Source: Achromobacter marplatensis
GTDB lineage: Bacteria; Pseudomonadota; Gammaproteobacteria; Burkholderiales; Burkholderiaceae_B
Assembly (NCBI RefSeq): GCF_002209535.1
Contig: NZ_NJIG01000014.1
Span: 85,905 to 149,904, forward strand
Direction: 5' to 3'
Length of the DNA: 64,000 bases
Every line of letters starts with the position of its first letter. Position 1 is the stretch's first letter. The position numbers were made by a program, and so were the translations under genes. Of this stretch, positions 46,734 to 55,160 are shown piece after piece. The notes under the pieces were generated by a model that was given only the letters and a program-made list of their open reading frames with translations, made no database searches and was not told the DNA's origin.

Positions 46734-47089
46734 AGCAACAAACCACCCTGTATGGCCTGACCAAGTGCAGCACGTGCATCAAGGCGCGCGACTGGTTGTC
46801 GGAGCACGGCGTCGAGCACGCCTTCGTCGACTACCGTGACGATCCCGTGCCAGCTGCCACGCTGAAGGCGTGGTCGGAAAAAGTCGGCGGCTGGGAAAAG
46901 CTGGTCAACCGCGCGTCGATGACGTGGCGCAACCTGCCCGAAGACCGCAAGACCGCGCACACCGATGCCCAGTGGAGCAAGCTGATCGCGGAATATCCCG
47001 CGCTGGTGCGCCGCCCCGTCACGGTGACGCCGGACGGCGAGGTCACCGTGGGTTTCAGCGAAAAGCGCTACGGCGAACGGTTCGCCTGA
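46730..47089 (+). CDS. ArsC/Spx-like thioredoxin-fold protein (YffB type)
   Basis: 119 aa protein of the ArsC/Spx family. It begins MKQQTTLYGLTKCSTCIKARDWL with a CxxC at residues 13-16 and continues VDYRDDPVPAATLKAWSEKVG and RRPVTVTPDGEVTVGF. YffB-like members are glutathione-dependent thiol reductases, not arsenate reductases. The resistance residues of ArsC are not recognisable. Start overlaps the potI stop (ATGA); the glycosylase gene follows 16 bases later. Confidence 0.88.
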   Translation: MKQQTTLYGLTKCSTCIKARDWLSEHGVEHAFVDYRDDPVPAATLKAWSEKVGGWEKLVNRASMTWRNLPEDRKTAHTDAQWSKLIAEYPALVRRPVTVTPDGEVTVGFSEKRYGERFA

Positions 47090-47105
47090 CGCGACGTTCG
47101 CAGCG

Positions 47106-47843
47106 ATGGCATCCCCCATCCAGGCATCGGGCAGCGCCGGTTCGGCGTTGCCCGATGCCTTTTTTGACCGCGACGCGTCCGAGCTCGCACGCGATCTGCT
47201 GGGCAAGGTCATCCGCCATCGTGTGGACGGCTTGTGGCTGGCGGTGCGCATCATCGAGACCGAAGCCTATTACCTGGAAGAAAAGGGCAGCCACGCCTCG
47301 CTGGGCTACACCCACAAGCGCCGCGCCCTGTTCATGGATGGCGGCGTCATCTACATGTATTACGCGCGCGGCGGCGATTCGCTGAACTTTAGCGCCGCCG
47401 GCCCCGGCAACGCCGTGCTGATCAAATCGGGCCATCCCTGGACGGACGCGCGCTCCGGCCCCGAGGCCCTGGCGCGGATGCAGCAGCTCAATCCCGACGC
47501 GCAAGGCCAGCCACGCCCGCCGTCGCGCCTGTGCGCCGGGCAGACGCTGCTGTGCCGCTCGTTAGGGTTGAAAGTGCCGGAGTGGGACGCGCGCCGTTTC
47601 GATCCGGACGCGCTCTATGTCGAGGATGTGGGCGATTCGCCCCAGGCCTTGATCTGCACCACCCGGCTGGGGATCCCGCCCGGGCGGGATGAGCATCTGC
47701 ATTACCGCTATGTGGATCCTGCCTACGCCGCGGTCTGCACGCGCAACCCGTTGCGGCGGGGGCAACGCGCCGGACACGACTACGTATGGGTGGACCGCCA
47801 GGGCATCGTGCTGCCCGAAGACCCGCGGCCAAACGCGCGCTAG
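47106..47843 (+). CDS. mpg: 3-methyladenine DNA glycosylase (AAG/MPG family)
   Basis: 245 aa base-excision repair enzyme. FFDRDASELARDLLGKVI near residue 20, the catalytic glutamate in RIIETEAYYLEEKGSHAS, the DNA-intercalating region YMYYARGGDSLNFSA, and LCAGQTLLCRSLG are seen. AAG-type enzymes remove 3-methyladenine and related damaged purines. The last four bases converge on and overlap the end of the YrbL-like gene. Confidence 0.92.
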   Translation: MASPIQASGSAGSALPDAFFDRDASELARDLLGKVIRHRVDGLWLAVRIIETEAYYLEEKGSHASLGYTHKRRALFMDGGVIYMYYARGGDSLNFSAAGPGNAVLIKSGHPWTDARSGPEALARMQQLNPDAQGQPRPPSRLCAGQTLLCRSLGLKVPEWDARRFDPDALYVEDVGDSPQALICTTRLGIPPGRDEHLHYRYVDPAYAAVCTRNPLRRGQRAGHDYVWVDRQGIVLPEDPRPNAR

Positions 47844-48541
47844 GCGTCGCCCGCGTCCTGGATGCGCTCGAGCAGGGCGTCCCGCATTTCCTTGTACTTG
47901 CGCGCGACGCGCTTGCGGTTCAGCGACTTGCTCCACGCGTAAAGCGGGATCAGCGGCAGCACGCCGAACCCGTCGATCAGGTACAGGCCCTGCTTGCCGT
48001 CGGCGTTCAGGCCGCAGGCGATATTGCTGGCCGACACGTCATGCAGCACGACGTGGGCGTCGGCCAGATCCGCGAAGAACTCGTCCAGCTGTCCGAAAAA
48101 AACGTCGTCGACCAGCCCTTGCCGGGCCAGGTCAGCCACCGTGGGGGCGATATTGCCCGCCGCGTCGGTGATCTTCTCGACCAGCAGGCCCAGTCCCAGC
48201 GTGGTCTGCGCCACGCCCAGGATGCGCGCCATGGGCACCTGCCACACGCCGGAGGGGCGGGTGGTCGTGGTGACATATTCCGACAGTTCGTTCAGATAGA
48301 CGCGGTAGGCGCTTTCACGCTGGTACTGCTTGTACCAACGCTTGAACGGCCTGGCCTCGAGGTAGACGGCACGGGCGCGCATGTCCATGACTTTGACGAG
48401 CAAAGACGGCGCGTGGGGGTGCTGGAATATGTGGCGGTCGCCGCCTGTCGCAAGCGGATGCTCGGCGCTCAGATCCAGCGGGCCGAAAACCGACTGGAAC
48501 GACACCGAAGGTCGACAGGAGGGGAGATCAGCGGGATTCAA
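47840..48541 (-). CDS. YrbL-family kinase-fold protein
   Basis: 233 aa protein of the PhoP-network YrbL family, an atypical kinase fold. RHIFQHPHAPSLLVKVMD contains the possible ATP-binding lysine. VVLHDVSASNIACG corresponds to the catalytic loop and LYLIDGFGVLPLIP to the metal motif. Biochemical function is unknown. In enterobacteria it is PhoP-regulated, which need not apply here. Convergent with mpg and divergent from rmuC. Confidence 0.8.
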   Translation of the reverse strand: MNPADLPSCRPSVSFQSVFGPLDLSAEHPLATGGDRHIFQHPHAPSLLVKVMDMRARAVYLEARPFKRWYKQYQRESAYRVYLNELSEYVTTTTRPSGVWQVPMARILGVAQTTLGLGLLVEKITDAAGNIAPTVADLARQGLVDDVFFGQLDEFFADLADAHVVLHDVSASNIACGLNADGKQGLYLIDGFGVLPLIPLYAWSKSLNRKRVARKYKEMRDALLERIQDAGDA

Positions 48542-48620
48542 ATGGGATCGGGCGGTTGTTCAGAGTGGGAGAAGTTTAATCCCGTTGCGCGCCCGCAGCG
48601 CCGAAGCAGGGGGCAAACTA

Positions 48621-50084
48621 ATGTCGTTTGGTTACAACGTGGCGCTGATGCGTCCTACAATTCCGGCTTTGGAGATCCCTCTTTTGAACGACATTCTGCT
48701 TTGGATTGCCGCCGGTGGCGCGGTATTGGCTTGCCTGGCGGCCGTGCTGGCGTGGCTGCGGCCGCCGGCCCGCGACGCCCGGCTGGACGCGCTGCTGGAA
48801 GGACTGGAACGCACCGAGCGCGCGCTGCGCGCCGACATCACCGAAGGCCAGCGCGGATTGCGCAGCGAATTCGCGGAATCCACCCGCGCGTTGCGGCTGG
48901 AGTTGTCGCAATCGCATGGCGACCTGCGCGCCGGATTGTCGCGCGACGCCCAGGCCTCGCGCGCGGAATCCGCAGAGTCCCTGGCGCGTTTCGCCGCCGG
49001 ATTCGGCGAGCAGCTGCAGGGGCTGATCCAGATCAATGAGCGCCGCCTCATGGAGGTACGCGCCACGGTCGACCAGCGCCTGCAATCGTTGCAGACGGAC
49101 AACAGCGCGAAGCTCGATGAGATGCGCCGCACCGTGGATGAAAAGCTCCATGCCACGCTGGAGCAGCGCCTGGGCGAGTCCTTCAAACTGGTGTCGGACC
49201 GGCTGGAGGCCGTGCACAAAGGCCTGGGCGAGATGCAGGCCCTGGCGGCCGGCGTGGGCGATCTGAAGCGGGTGCTGACCAACGTGAAGTCGCGCGGCAC
49301 CTGGGGCGAAGTGCAACTGGCCCGGCTGATCGAAGACAACATGACGCCCGACCAGTACGCCAGCAATATCAAGCCGGTGCCCGGCAGCGACGCCGTCGTC
49401 GAGTTCGCCATCCGCCTGCCGGGCCGGGGTGACGGCGGCGAGCCGGTCTGGCTGCCGATCGACGCGAAATTCCCCAAGGAAGAGTACGAGCGCCTGATGG
49501 ATGCCCAAGAAGTCGCAGACGTCGAAGGCGTGAAGGCGGCCGGTGCCGCCCTGGGCCGGGCGGTCGAAGTGCAGGCAAGGCTGATCGCCAGCAAGTACGT
49601 CGCGCCGCCCCACACGACCGACTTCGCCATCATGTTCCTGCCGACGGAAAGCCTGTATGCCGAGGTGCTGCGGCGGCCGGGCCTGCTGGACAAGCTGCAT
49701 GACCTGCGCATCAACGTGGCCGGGCCCAGCAACCTGGCCGCCTTGCTCAACAGCTTGCAGATGGGTTTTCGCACGTTGGCCATCGAGCAGCGCTCGTCCG
49801 AAGTCTGGCAGGTGCTGCGTGCGGTCAAGACCGAATTCGGCAAGTTCGGCGAAGCGCTGGCCAGCGTCAAGAAGACGCTCGACACGGCCAGCAACAAGAT
49901 CGGCCAGACCGAAGTGCGCACCCGCGCGATGCTTCGGAACCTGAAAAGCGTCGAAGCCCTGCCCGAGGCGGAAGCCATCCGGTTATTGGGGGCAGGGACG
50001 GATGCCGAAGCGGAAGGGGATGCCGATAACGACGTGAACGAAGACGCGGACGCCCCGCGCACGCCCGCCAGCGGCGCAATCTGA
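48621..50084 (+). CDS. rmuC: DNA recombination protein RmuC
   Basis: 487 aa protein with one N-terminal membrane helix (DILLWIAAGGAVLACLAAVLAWL), a long coiled coil (about 50-200) and the RmuC nuclease-like domain: VKSRGTWGEVQLARLIEDNM, then LPIDAKFPKEEYERL and FAIMFLPTESLYAEVL. RmuC limits recombination at inverted repeats in E. coli. The start is not certain: ATG 48621 has AGGGGG upstream, and ATG 48648 is possible. The acidic tail after 460 is strain-specific looking. Confidence 0.93.
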   Translation: MSFGYNVALMRPTIPALEIPLLNDILLWIAAGGAVLACLAAVLAWLRPPARDARLDALLEGLERTERALRADITEGQRGLRSEFAESTRALRLELSQSHGDLRAGLSRDAQASRAESAESLARFAAGFGEQLQGLIQINERRLMEVRATVDQRLQSLQTDNSAKLDEMRRTVDEKLHATLEQRLGESFKLVSDRLEAVHKGLGEMQALAAGVGDLKRVLTNVKSRGTWGEVQLARLIEDNMTPDQYASNIKPVPGSDAVVEFAIRLPGRGDGGEPVWLPIDAKFPKEEYERLMDAQEVADVEGVKAAGAALGRAVEVQARLIASKYVAPPHTTDFAIMFLPTESLYAEVLRRPGLLDKLHDLRINVAGPSNLAALLNSLQMGFRTLAIEQRSSEVWQVLRAVKTEFGKFGEALASVKKTLDTASNKIGQTEVRTRAMLRNLKSVEALPEAEAIRLLGAGTDAEAEGDADNDVNEDADAPRTPASGAI

Positions 50085-50213
50085 TCCGTCTGCCCGGCCA
50101 GGGCAGTTGTGGTTGAAGCGGGGAAGGTCGCCCTGCGAGCTTGTTGCCTGCGCGGACTGTCGATATCCTGACATGTGCGGCATCCTGCCGTCGAACCCTG
50201 GAGCATCGCAAGC

Positions 50214-51743
50214 ATGAGCACCGCTGAACGCCATGATTCCTCTTCCCTCGACGCGACGGCGCTGGGCGCCGATATCGCCCAAGGGGTTACGACCGCGCTT
50301 GCTGCGATGCAGCAGGCAGTGGACCGGGTGGCGGCGCGCAATCCCTCGATCAACGCGGCCTGCGGCATGCAGCCCGAAACCGGACTGCGCCTGGCCCAGG
50401 CGCTGGACGACGAACTGGCGGCGCTGACGCCCGAACAGCGCGTGGCGCAATTGCAAAGCCGGCCGTTTTTGGGCGTACCGACCTTGCTGAAGGACCTGGG
50501 CACGGCGGCGTTGGGCTTGCCCAGCGCGATGGGCTCGGTGCTGTACGGCCAAGTCGACTGGAATGTCGACGCCGAAATCGTCAAACGCTACCGCCGCGCA
50601 GGGCTGATCCCGTTCGGCCGCACCACCAGCGCTGAACTGGGCTTAAGCCCCACCACCGAATCGCCAGCCTACGGCCGCCCCACGCAGAACCCCTGGAAGG
50701 CCGGGCACAGCGCTGGGGGATCCAGCGGCGGCGCGGGCGCGGCGCTGGCCAGTGGCATGGTGCGGATCGCGCACGGCAGCGATGGCGGCGGTTCCATTCG
50801 CATCCCGGCCTCGTGCTGCGGCGTGCTGGGCCTGAAGCCGTCTCGGGGGATGATGCCGTTGGGACCGCTCAAGGGCGAAGGGTGGGGCGGCCTGGCGACC
50901 GAACACATGATGACCCTGTCTGTGCGCGATTGCGCTGCGTCGCTGGATATCAGCGCGGGGGCCGACGTCGGCGCGCCCTATGCGGCGCCGGCGATACCGG
51001 CAGAGTCCTACCGCGCCGTGGTAGCGCGGGTCTCGGCCGATCCCCACGCGGCCACGCGCCGCCGCATCGCATTCATCAACACCACGTACGAAGGCGGCGC
51101 GATCCATCCCGAAGTGGCTGCCGCCGTGGACGAGGCCGCACGGCTCTTTGCCGGGCTGGGCCACGAGCTGGTGCCGGCCGCACCGCCGGTAGGCTCCGAA
51201 GAAGTGCTGTCCCCGATGCTGCCGCTGATCGCCAGCGCTGCGGCCAACGCCATCGACACCTTTGTGGCGGCGCGCGGGCGCCGGCTGGCGGCCGACGAAT
51301 TGCAGCCCACCACCCTGGGCGCGCGCGAGTACGCCCGCGCCATCTCCGGCGCGCAGTACGTGGCCTGCGTGGATACCTGCCACGAAATCACGCGCCACAT
51401 CGGACGCTTCCTGCATCGGGACGGCACGCAGGGCTACGACCTGTTCCTCAGCCCCGTTTTGGCGCAACCGCCGGCGCCCATTGGCCGCTATGCCATGGAC
51501 AACGCCGACTACCTGGCCTACCGTCTGGGCAAGAAGGGCGTGATCGGCTATTCGCCGTTCGCGCCTCTTGCCAACCTGACCGGCATGCCCGCGATCTCCA
51601 TTCCGTTTGCCGTGTCGTCCGACGGATTGCCGATCGGCATCCAGGTCATGGGCCCGCTGGGCAGCGAAGCCTTGCTGCTGGAACTGGCGGCGCAGGTCGA
51701 GGCCTTGCGGCCCTGGGCGCTGGTGGCACCCATGGCCAGATAG
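50214..51743 (+). CDS. Amidase (amidase-signature family)
   Basis: 509 aa amidase-signature hydrolase with the Ser-cisSer-Lys triad. The lysine is in PTLLKDLGTA (about residue 96), the cis-serine in HSAGGSSGGAGAALASG, and the nucleophile in HGSDGGGSIRIPASCCG. The substrate is unknown; aryl- or acyl-amides are usual for the family. The acyl-CoA dehydrogenase gene follows 21 bases later, so the two may serve one catabolic route. Confidence 0.9.
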   Translation: MSTAERHDSSSLDATALGADIAQGVTTALAAMQQAVDRVAARNPSINAACGMQPETGLRLAQALDDELAALTPEQRVAQLQSRPFLGVPTLLKDLGTAALGLPSAMGSVLYGQVDWNVDAEIVKRYRRAGLIPFGRTTSAELGLSPTTESPAYGRPTQNPWKAGHSAGGSSGGAGAALASGMVRIAHGSDGGGSIRIPASCCGVLGLKPSRGMMPLGPLKGEGWGGLATEHMMTLSVRDCAASLDISAGADVGAPYAAPAIPAESYRAVVARVSADPHAATRRRIAFINTTYEGGAIHPEVAAAVDEAARLFAGLGHELVPAAPPVGSEEVLSPMLPLIASAAANAIDTFVAARGRRLAADELQPTTLGAREYARAISGAQYVACVDTCHEITRHIGRFLHRDGTQGYDLFLSPVLAQPPAPIGRYAMDNADYLAYRLGKKGVIGYSPFAPLANLTGMPAISIPFAVSSDGLPIGIQVMGPLGSEALLLELAAQVEALRPWALVAPMAR

Positions 51744-51764
51744 CGGAGTTTCCACGGAGCAGCC

Positions 51765-53426
51765 ATGTCATCGTTCGCGACGCATACCGTACAGAACCAG
51801 GTTCCGCCCCTGGAAGACTATTCCCTGTACGACACCGACCCCGCGTTACGCGAGGCGGTGCGGCGCGAGGGGGCTGACAACTGGGCGGGCGACCTGGCCG
51901 CGCATGGCGCCTGGCTGGGGCGCGCACAGACGCTGGCCGCCGGCGCCGAGGCCAATCGCTGTCCTCCCAGGCTGGTCAGCTACGACCCGGGCGGCCACCG
52001 GATCGATCACGTGGAGTTCCATCCCGCCTGGAACCTGCTGATGAGCGGCATCCTGGCCCGCGGCCTGCACAGCCGCGCTTGGGCTCAGCCGGTGCCCGGC
52101 GCGCAGGTGGCGCGGGCCGCCGCCTATCTGATGCAGGGGCAGGTGGAAGCCGGCACGTTGTGCCCCACCACCATGACGTTTGCCGCTGTGCCGCTACTGC
52201 AGCGCGAACCGGCGGGCGCCATCGACTTTGCCGGCCAATGGCTGCCCGCCCTGTATTCGCGTGAGTTCGACGCGGCCGACGCACCGCTGGCCGCCAAGCG
52301 CAGCGCATTGATCGGGATGGGGCTGACCGAAAAGCAGGGCGGTTCGGATTTGCGCGCGGTCAGCACCCGCGCCGTGCCCCTGGGCGCGCCGGGCCGCGGC
52401 AACGCCTACGAGCTGGTGGGCCACAAATGGTTTTTCTCCGTGCCGCAGGCAGACGCGCACCTGGTGCTGGCGCAAACTGATGAAGGGCTGAGCTGCTTCT
52501 TCGTGCCGCGCTGGATTCCGGATGGTCCGCGCAACGCCATCCGCGTGCGCCGTCTGAAAGATAAGCTGGGCAACCGCAGCAACGCCAGCGGCGAAGTGGA
52601 ATTCGAAGGCGCATGGGGCGTCATGGTGGGCGAATCCGGGAGGGGCCTGGCGGTGCTGCTGGAAATGGCCGCGACGACCCGGCTGGACTGCGTGCTGGGC
52701 AGCGCCGCGCTGCTCAGGCAGGCACTGGTGCAGTCCCTGCATCACGCGCAGCATCGCCAGGCCTTCGGCAAACCGTTGATCGAGCAGCCGCTGATGCGCA
52801 ACGTGCTGGCCGACCTGGCGCTGGAAAGCGAAGCGGCCATGGTGTTGGCGCTGCGGCTGGCGCGGGCGGTGGACGCGCGCGCCGATGCCCCGGCGCGTGC
52901 CCTGGTGCGCGTGGGCACGCCCGCGGCCAAATTGTGGATCTGCAAGCGCGCCATCCATGCAGTGGCGGAATGCATGGAGGTCTGGGGCGGCAACGGCTAC
53001 GTGGAAGAGGGGCCGATGCCCCGGATCTATCGCGAAACGCCGGTCAATTCCATCTGGGAAGGGTCTGGCAACGTCATGGCGCTGGACGTGCTGCGCGCCT
53101 TGCAGCGCGAGCCCGAGGCCCTGCCCGCGCTGGAGCAGGAATTCGCGCTGGCAGCCGGGCGGCATCGCGCCTTCGACGAGGCCTTGGCGCGCTGGCGAGC
53201 CTTGCTGGCCGATCAGGCGCAAGCGGAATTCCAGGCACGCCGTGTCGCGGGCGGGCTGGCGCGGCTGTGGCAGGCCGCCTTGCTGATCCAGCACGCGCCC
53301 GAACCCGTCGCGCAGGCGTTTGTCGCCAGCCGCCTGCACGCGGACGGCGGCATTTTCGGGGAACTGGCGGCCGGCGCCGACACTCAGGCGATCCTGTCGC
53401 GGGCCTGGCCTGCGGTCGCATGCTAA
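51765..53426 (+). CDS. AidB-like acyl-CoA dehydrogenase
   Basis: 553 aa FAD-containing protein of the acyl-CoA dehydrogenase superfamily. The long N-terminal region, with [17 protein letters not shown] and [15 protein letters not shown], is typical of AidB, which binds DNA and is induced by alkylation in E. coli. [19 protein letters not shown] is the FAD/substrate motif, and [23 protein letters not shown] is near residue 410. In this setting, behind an amidase, a metabolic role is equally possible. Probably co-transcribed with the amidase. Confidence 0.88.
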   Translation: MSSFATHTVQNQVPPLEDYSLYDTDPALREAVRREGADNWAGDLAAHGAWLGRAQTLAAGAEANRCPPRLVSYDPGGHRIDHVEFHPAWNLLMSGILARGLHSRAWAQPVPGAQVARAAAYLMQGQVEAGTLCPTTMTFAAVPLLQREPAGAIDFAGQWLPALYSREFDAADAPLAAKRSALIGMGLTEKQGGSDLRAVSTRAVPLGAPGRGNAYELVGHKWFFSVPQADAHLVLAQTDEGLSCFFVPRWIPDGPRNAIRVRRLKDKLGNRSNASGEVEFEGAWGVMVGESGRGLAVLLEMAATTRLDCVLGSAALLRQALVQSLHHAQHRQAFGKPLIEQPLMRNVLADLALESEAAMVLALRLARAVDARADAPARALVRVGTPAAKLWICKRAIHAVAECMEVWGGNGYVEEGPMPRIYRETPVNSIWEGSGNVMALDVLRALQREPEALPALEQEFALAAGRHRAFDEALARWRALLADQAQAEFQARRVAGGLARLWQAALLIQHAPEPVAQAFVASRLHADGGIFGELAAGADTQAILSRAWPAVAC

Positions 53427-53466
53427 ATTTCCTGGCTTGACCAACCTTCCCGTAGTCTTCTCCGCC

Positions 53467-54147
53467 ATGCTCTCCCAACAAGAACTCAAGCAACAAGCCG
53501 CCGACGCCGCCCTGGAATTCGTAGAACAGGTCGCCGGCCCGGACGCCATCATTGGCGTGGGCACCGGCTCCACGGCCGATCTGTTCATCGATGGCCTGGC
53601 GCGTTTCAAGGGTCGCATCGCCGGCACGGTCGCCAGCTCGGAGCGCAGCGCGGCCCGCCTGGCCGGCCACGGCCTGAAGGTGCTGGACCTGAACGACGTG
53701 AAGACCATGCCGATCTACGTGGACGGCGCCGATGAAATCGATGCCAATCTGCACATGATCAAGGGCGGAGGCGGCGCGCAGACGCGCGAAAAGATCGTGG
53801 CGTCGGTCGCCGAGCGCTTCATCTGCATCGTCGACGAATCCAAGCTGGTCCAGACCCTGGGCAAGTTCCCGCTGCCGCTGGAAGTCATTCCGATGGCGCG
53901 CGAGTCGGTGGCCCGCGCCCTGGCGGCCCTGGGCGGCCAGCCGCGCTTGCGCGAAGGCTTCGTCACCGACAATGGCAATATCATCCTGGACGTGGCGGGC
54001 CTGGCCATCACCGACGCCCGCGATTTCGAAGCCCGTGTGAACAATCTGCCGGGCGTTGTCACCTGCGGCCTGTTTGCACTGGCCGGCGCCGATGTGGCGC
54101 TGTTGGCTACCCAGAACGGCATTCGCCGCCTGGACCGCGCCGCGTAA
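53467..54147 (+). CDS. rpiA: Ribose-5-phosphate isomerase A
   Basis: 226 aa enzyme of the pentose phosphate pathway. The phosphate loop [15 protein letters not shown], the substrate-binding [19 protein letters not shown] with the catalytic aspartates, and the catalytic lysine in [14 protein letters not shown] are all visible. Start at 53467 from the family N-terminus [16 protein letters not shown]. It is 40 bases behind the dehydrogenase gene. Confidence 0.96.
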   Translation: MLSQQELKQQAADAALEFVEQVAGPDAIIGVGTGSTADLFIDGLARFKGRIAGTVASSERSAARLAGHGLKVLDLNDVKTMPIYVDGADEIDANLHMIKGGGGAQTREKIVASVAERFICIVDESKLVQTLGKFPLPLEVIPMARESVARALAALGGQPRLREGFVTDNGNIILDVAGLAITDARDFEARVNNLPGVVTCGLFALAGADVALLATQNGIRRLDRAA

Positions 54148-54231
54148 GCGTCCCTGTCCCCGCGCGGTCTGCGTGTTGCCCCGCTTGCCCGCTTGCCCGC
54201 CTTGCGGGCGGCGGGGGCTCGATTCATAATC

Positions 54232-54249
54232 TTGTCACACTTGGGTCAT
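54232..54249 (+). promoter_or_regulatory. Candidate Pho box upstream of phoU
   Basis: TTGTCAC (54232-54238), four bases, then GGGTCAT (54243-54249). This is the 7-4-7 direct-repeat layout of PhoB sites, each half matching CTGTCAT at five of seven positions. It stands about 83 bases before the phoU ATG. Confidence 0.5.
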
Positions 54250-54331
54250 AACCTTGCCGGTTGTGCAGGCCCATCTCGTAATTCTCTTATTTCGGGGCAA
54301 TGCAATGAGATCAACCACGCAGGGAGCCCGG

Positions 54332-55066
54332 ATGACGGAGCATACAAACAAGCAGTTCGACGCCGATCTGGAAAGCGTCCGTTCGCAGTTCTTGCAAATG
54401 GGCGGCTTGGTGGAAGCCATGATCCAGGAAGCGATCGACGCGCTGGCCACCGGCGACCTGTCGCTGGTGGAGAAGGTCCGTGAGCGGGAAAAGGAAGTCA
54501 ACCGCCACGAAGTCGAAATCGACGAAAGCATCAGCCGCATCCTGGCCCGGCATCAGCCTACCGCCATCGACCTGCGCATGCTGATGGCCGTGTCCAAGAT
54601 GCTGACCGACATGGAGCGTTCCGGCGACGAGGCCGAAAAGGTCGCGACTGTTGCCCGCCGCATCCACGAAGCCGAACTGCGCCACATCCCGGTGATCGAA
54701 CTGCGCCACATGGCCGCCAATGTGCGGACCATGCTGCACCAGGCATTGGACGCGTTCGCCCGCCTTGACCCGATCCAGGCCGCCGCCGTCGTGCGCAGCG
54801 ACAAGGAAGTGGACAAGGAATGGAAGGGGGCCTTGCGCCACCTGATCACCTACATGATCGAAGACCCGCGCACCATCTCGCGCGCCATCGACATGATCTT
54901 CATTGCGCGCGCGCTGGAACGCATCGGTGACCACGCCAAGAACATGTCCGAACGTGTGATCTATATGGTCAAGGGCGCTGACGTGCGTCACACCGGCGTG
55001 AAGAACACCGAGCGCCTGGCGCGCGGTGAAGACGGTTCGGAAGACGACGAACAGCCCGGCCAGTAA
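54332..55066 (+). CDS. phoU: Phosphate-signalling protein PhoU
   Basis: 244 aa all-helical protein that dampens PhoR/PhoB signalling through the Pst transporter. Two PhoU repeats are seen: one starting QFDADLESVRSQFLQMGGLVEAMI with VREREKEVNRHEVEIDE, and the second with ARALERIGDHAKNMSERVIYMVKG near residue 200. AGGGAG lies five bases before the ATG at 54332. pst and pho genes are not adjacent, but a Pho-box-like site is. Followed by a strong terminator. Confidence 0.95.
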   Translation: MTEHTNKQFDADLESVRSQFLQMGGLVEAMIQEAIDALATGDLSLVEKVREREKEVNRHEVEIDESISRILARHQPTAIDLRMLMAVSKMLTDMERSGDEAEKVATVARRIHEAELRHIPVIELRHMAANVRTMLHQALDAFARLDPIQAAAVVRSDKEVDKEWKGALRHLITYMIEDPRTISRAIDMIFIARALERIGDHAKNMSERVIYMVKGADVRHTGVKNTERLARGEDGSEDDEQPGQ

Positions 55067-55093
55067 GCCCCAGGCCGCCATCAGCGACCGTGT

Positions 55094-55129
55094 AAAAAAA
55101 CCCCAGCGCAGCATGCCCTGGGGTTTTTT
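55094..55129. terminator. Bidirectional terminator between phoU and the phospholipase gene
   Basis: AAAAAACCCCAG pairs with CTGGGGTTTTTT around an 11-base loop. T runs on both strands serve the converging phoU and phospholipase genes. Confidence 0.9.
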
Positions 55130-55160
55130 CTTGCCTGATCGGGGTTGCCGCCTGCGCGGA

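Noticed and set aside
46730..47089. Arsenate reductase arsC.
   Set aside because: No ars genes nearby, and the CxxC with a short YffB-like length points to the Spx/YffB branch.
51765..53426. Annotation of the acyl-CoA dehydrogenase as a proven DNA-repair AidB.
   Set aside because: Motifs support only AidB-like family membership. The amidase neighbour makes a catabolic role as likely, so no gene symbol was given.
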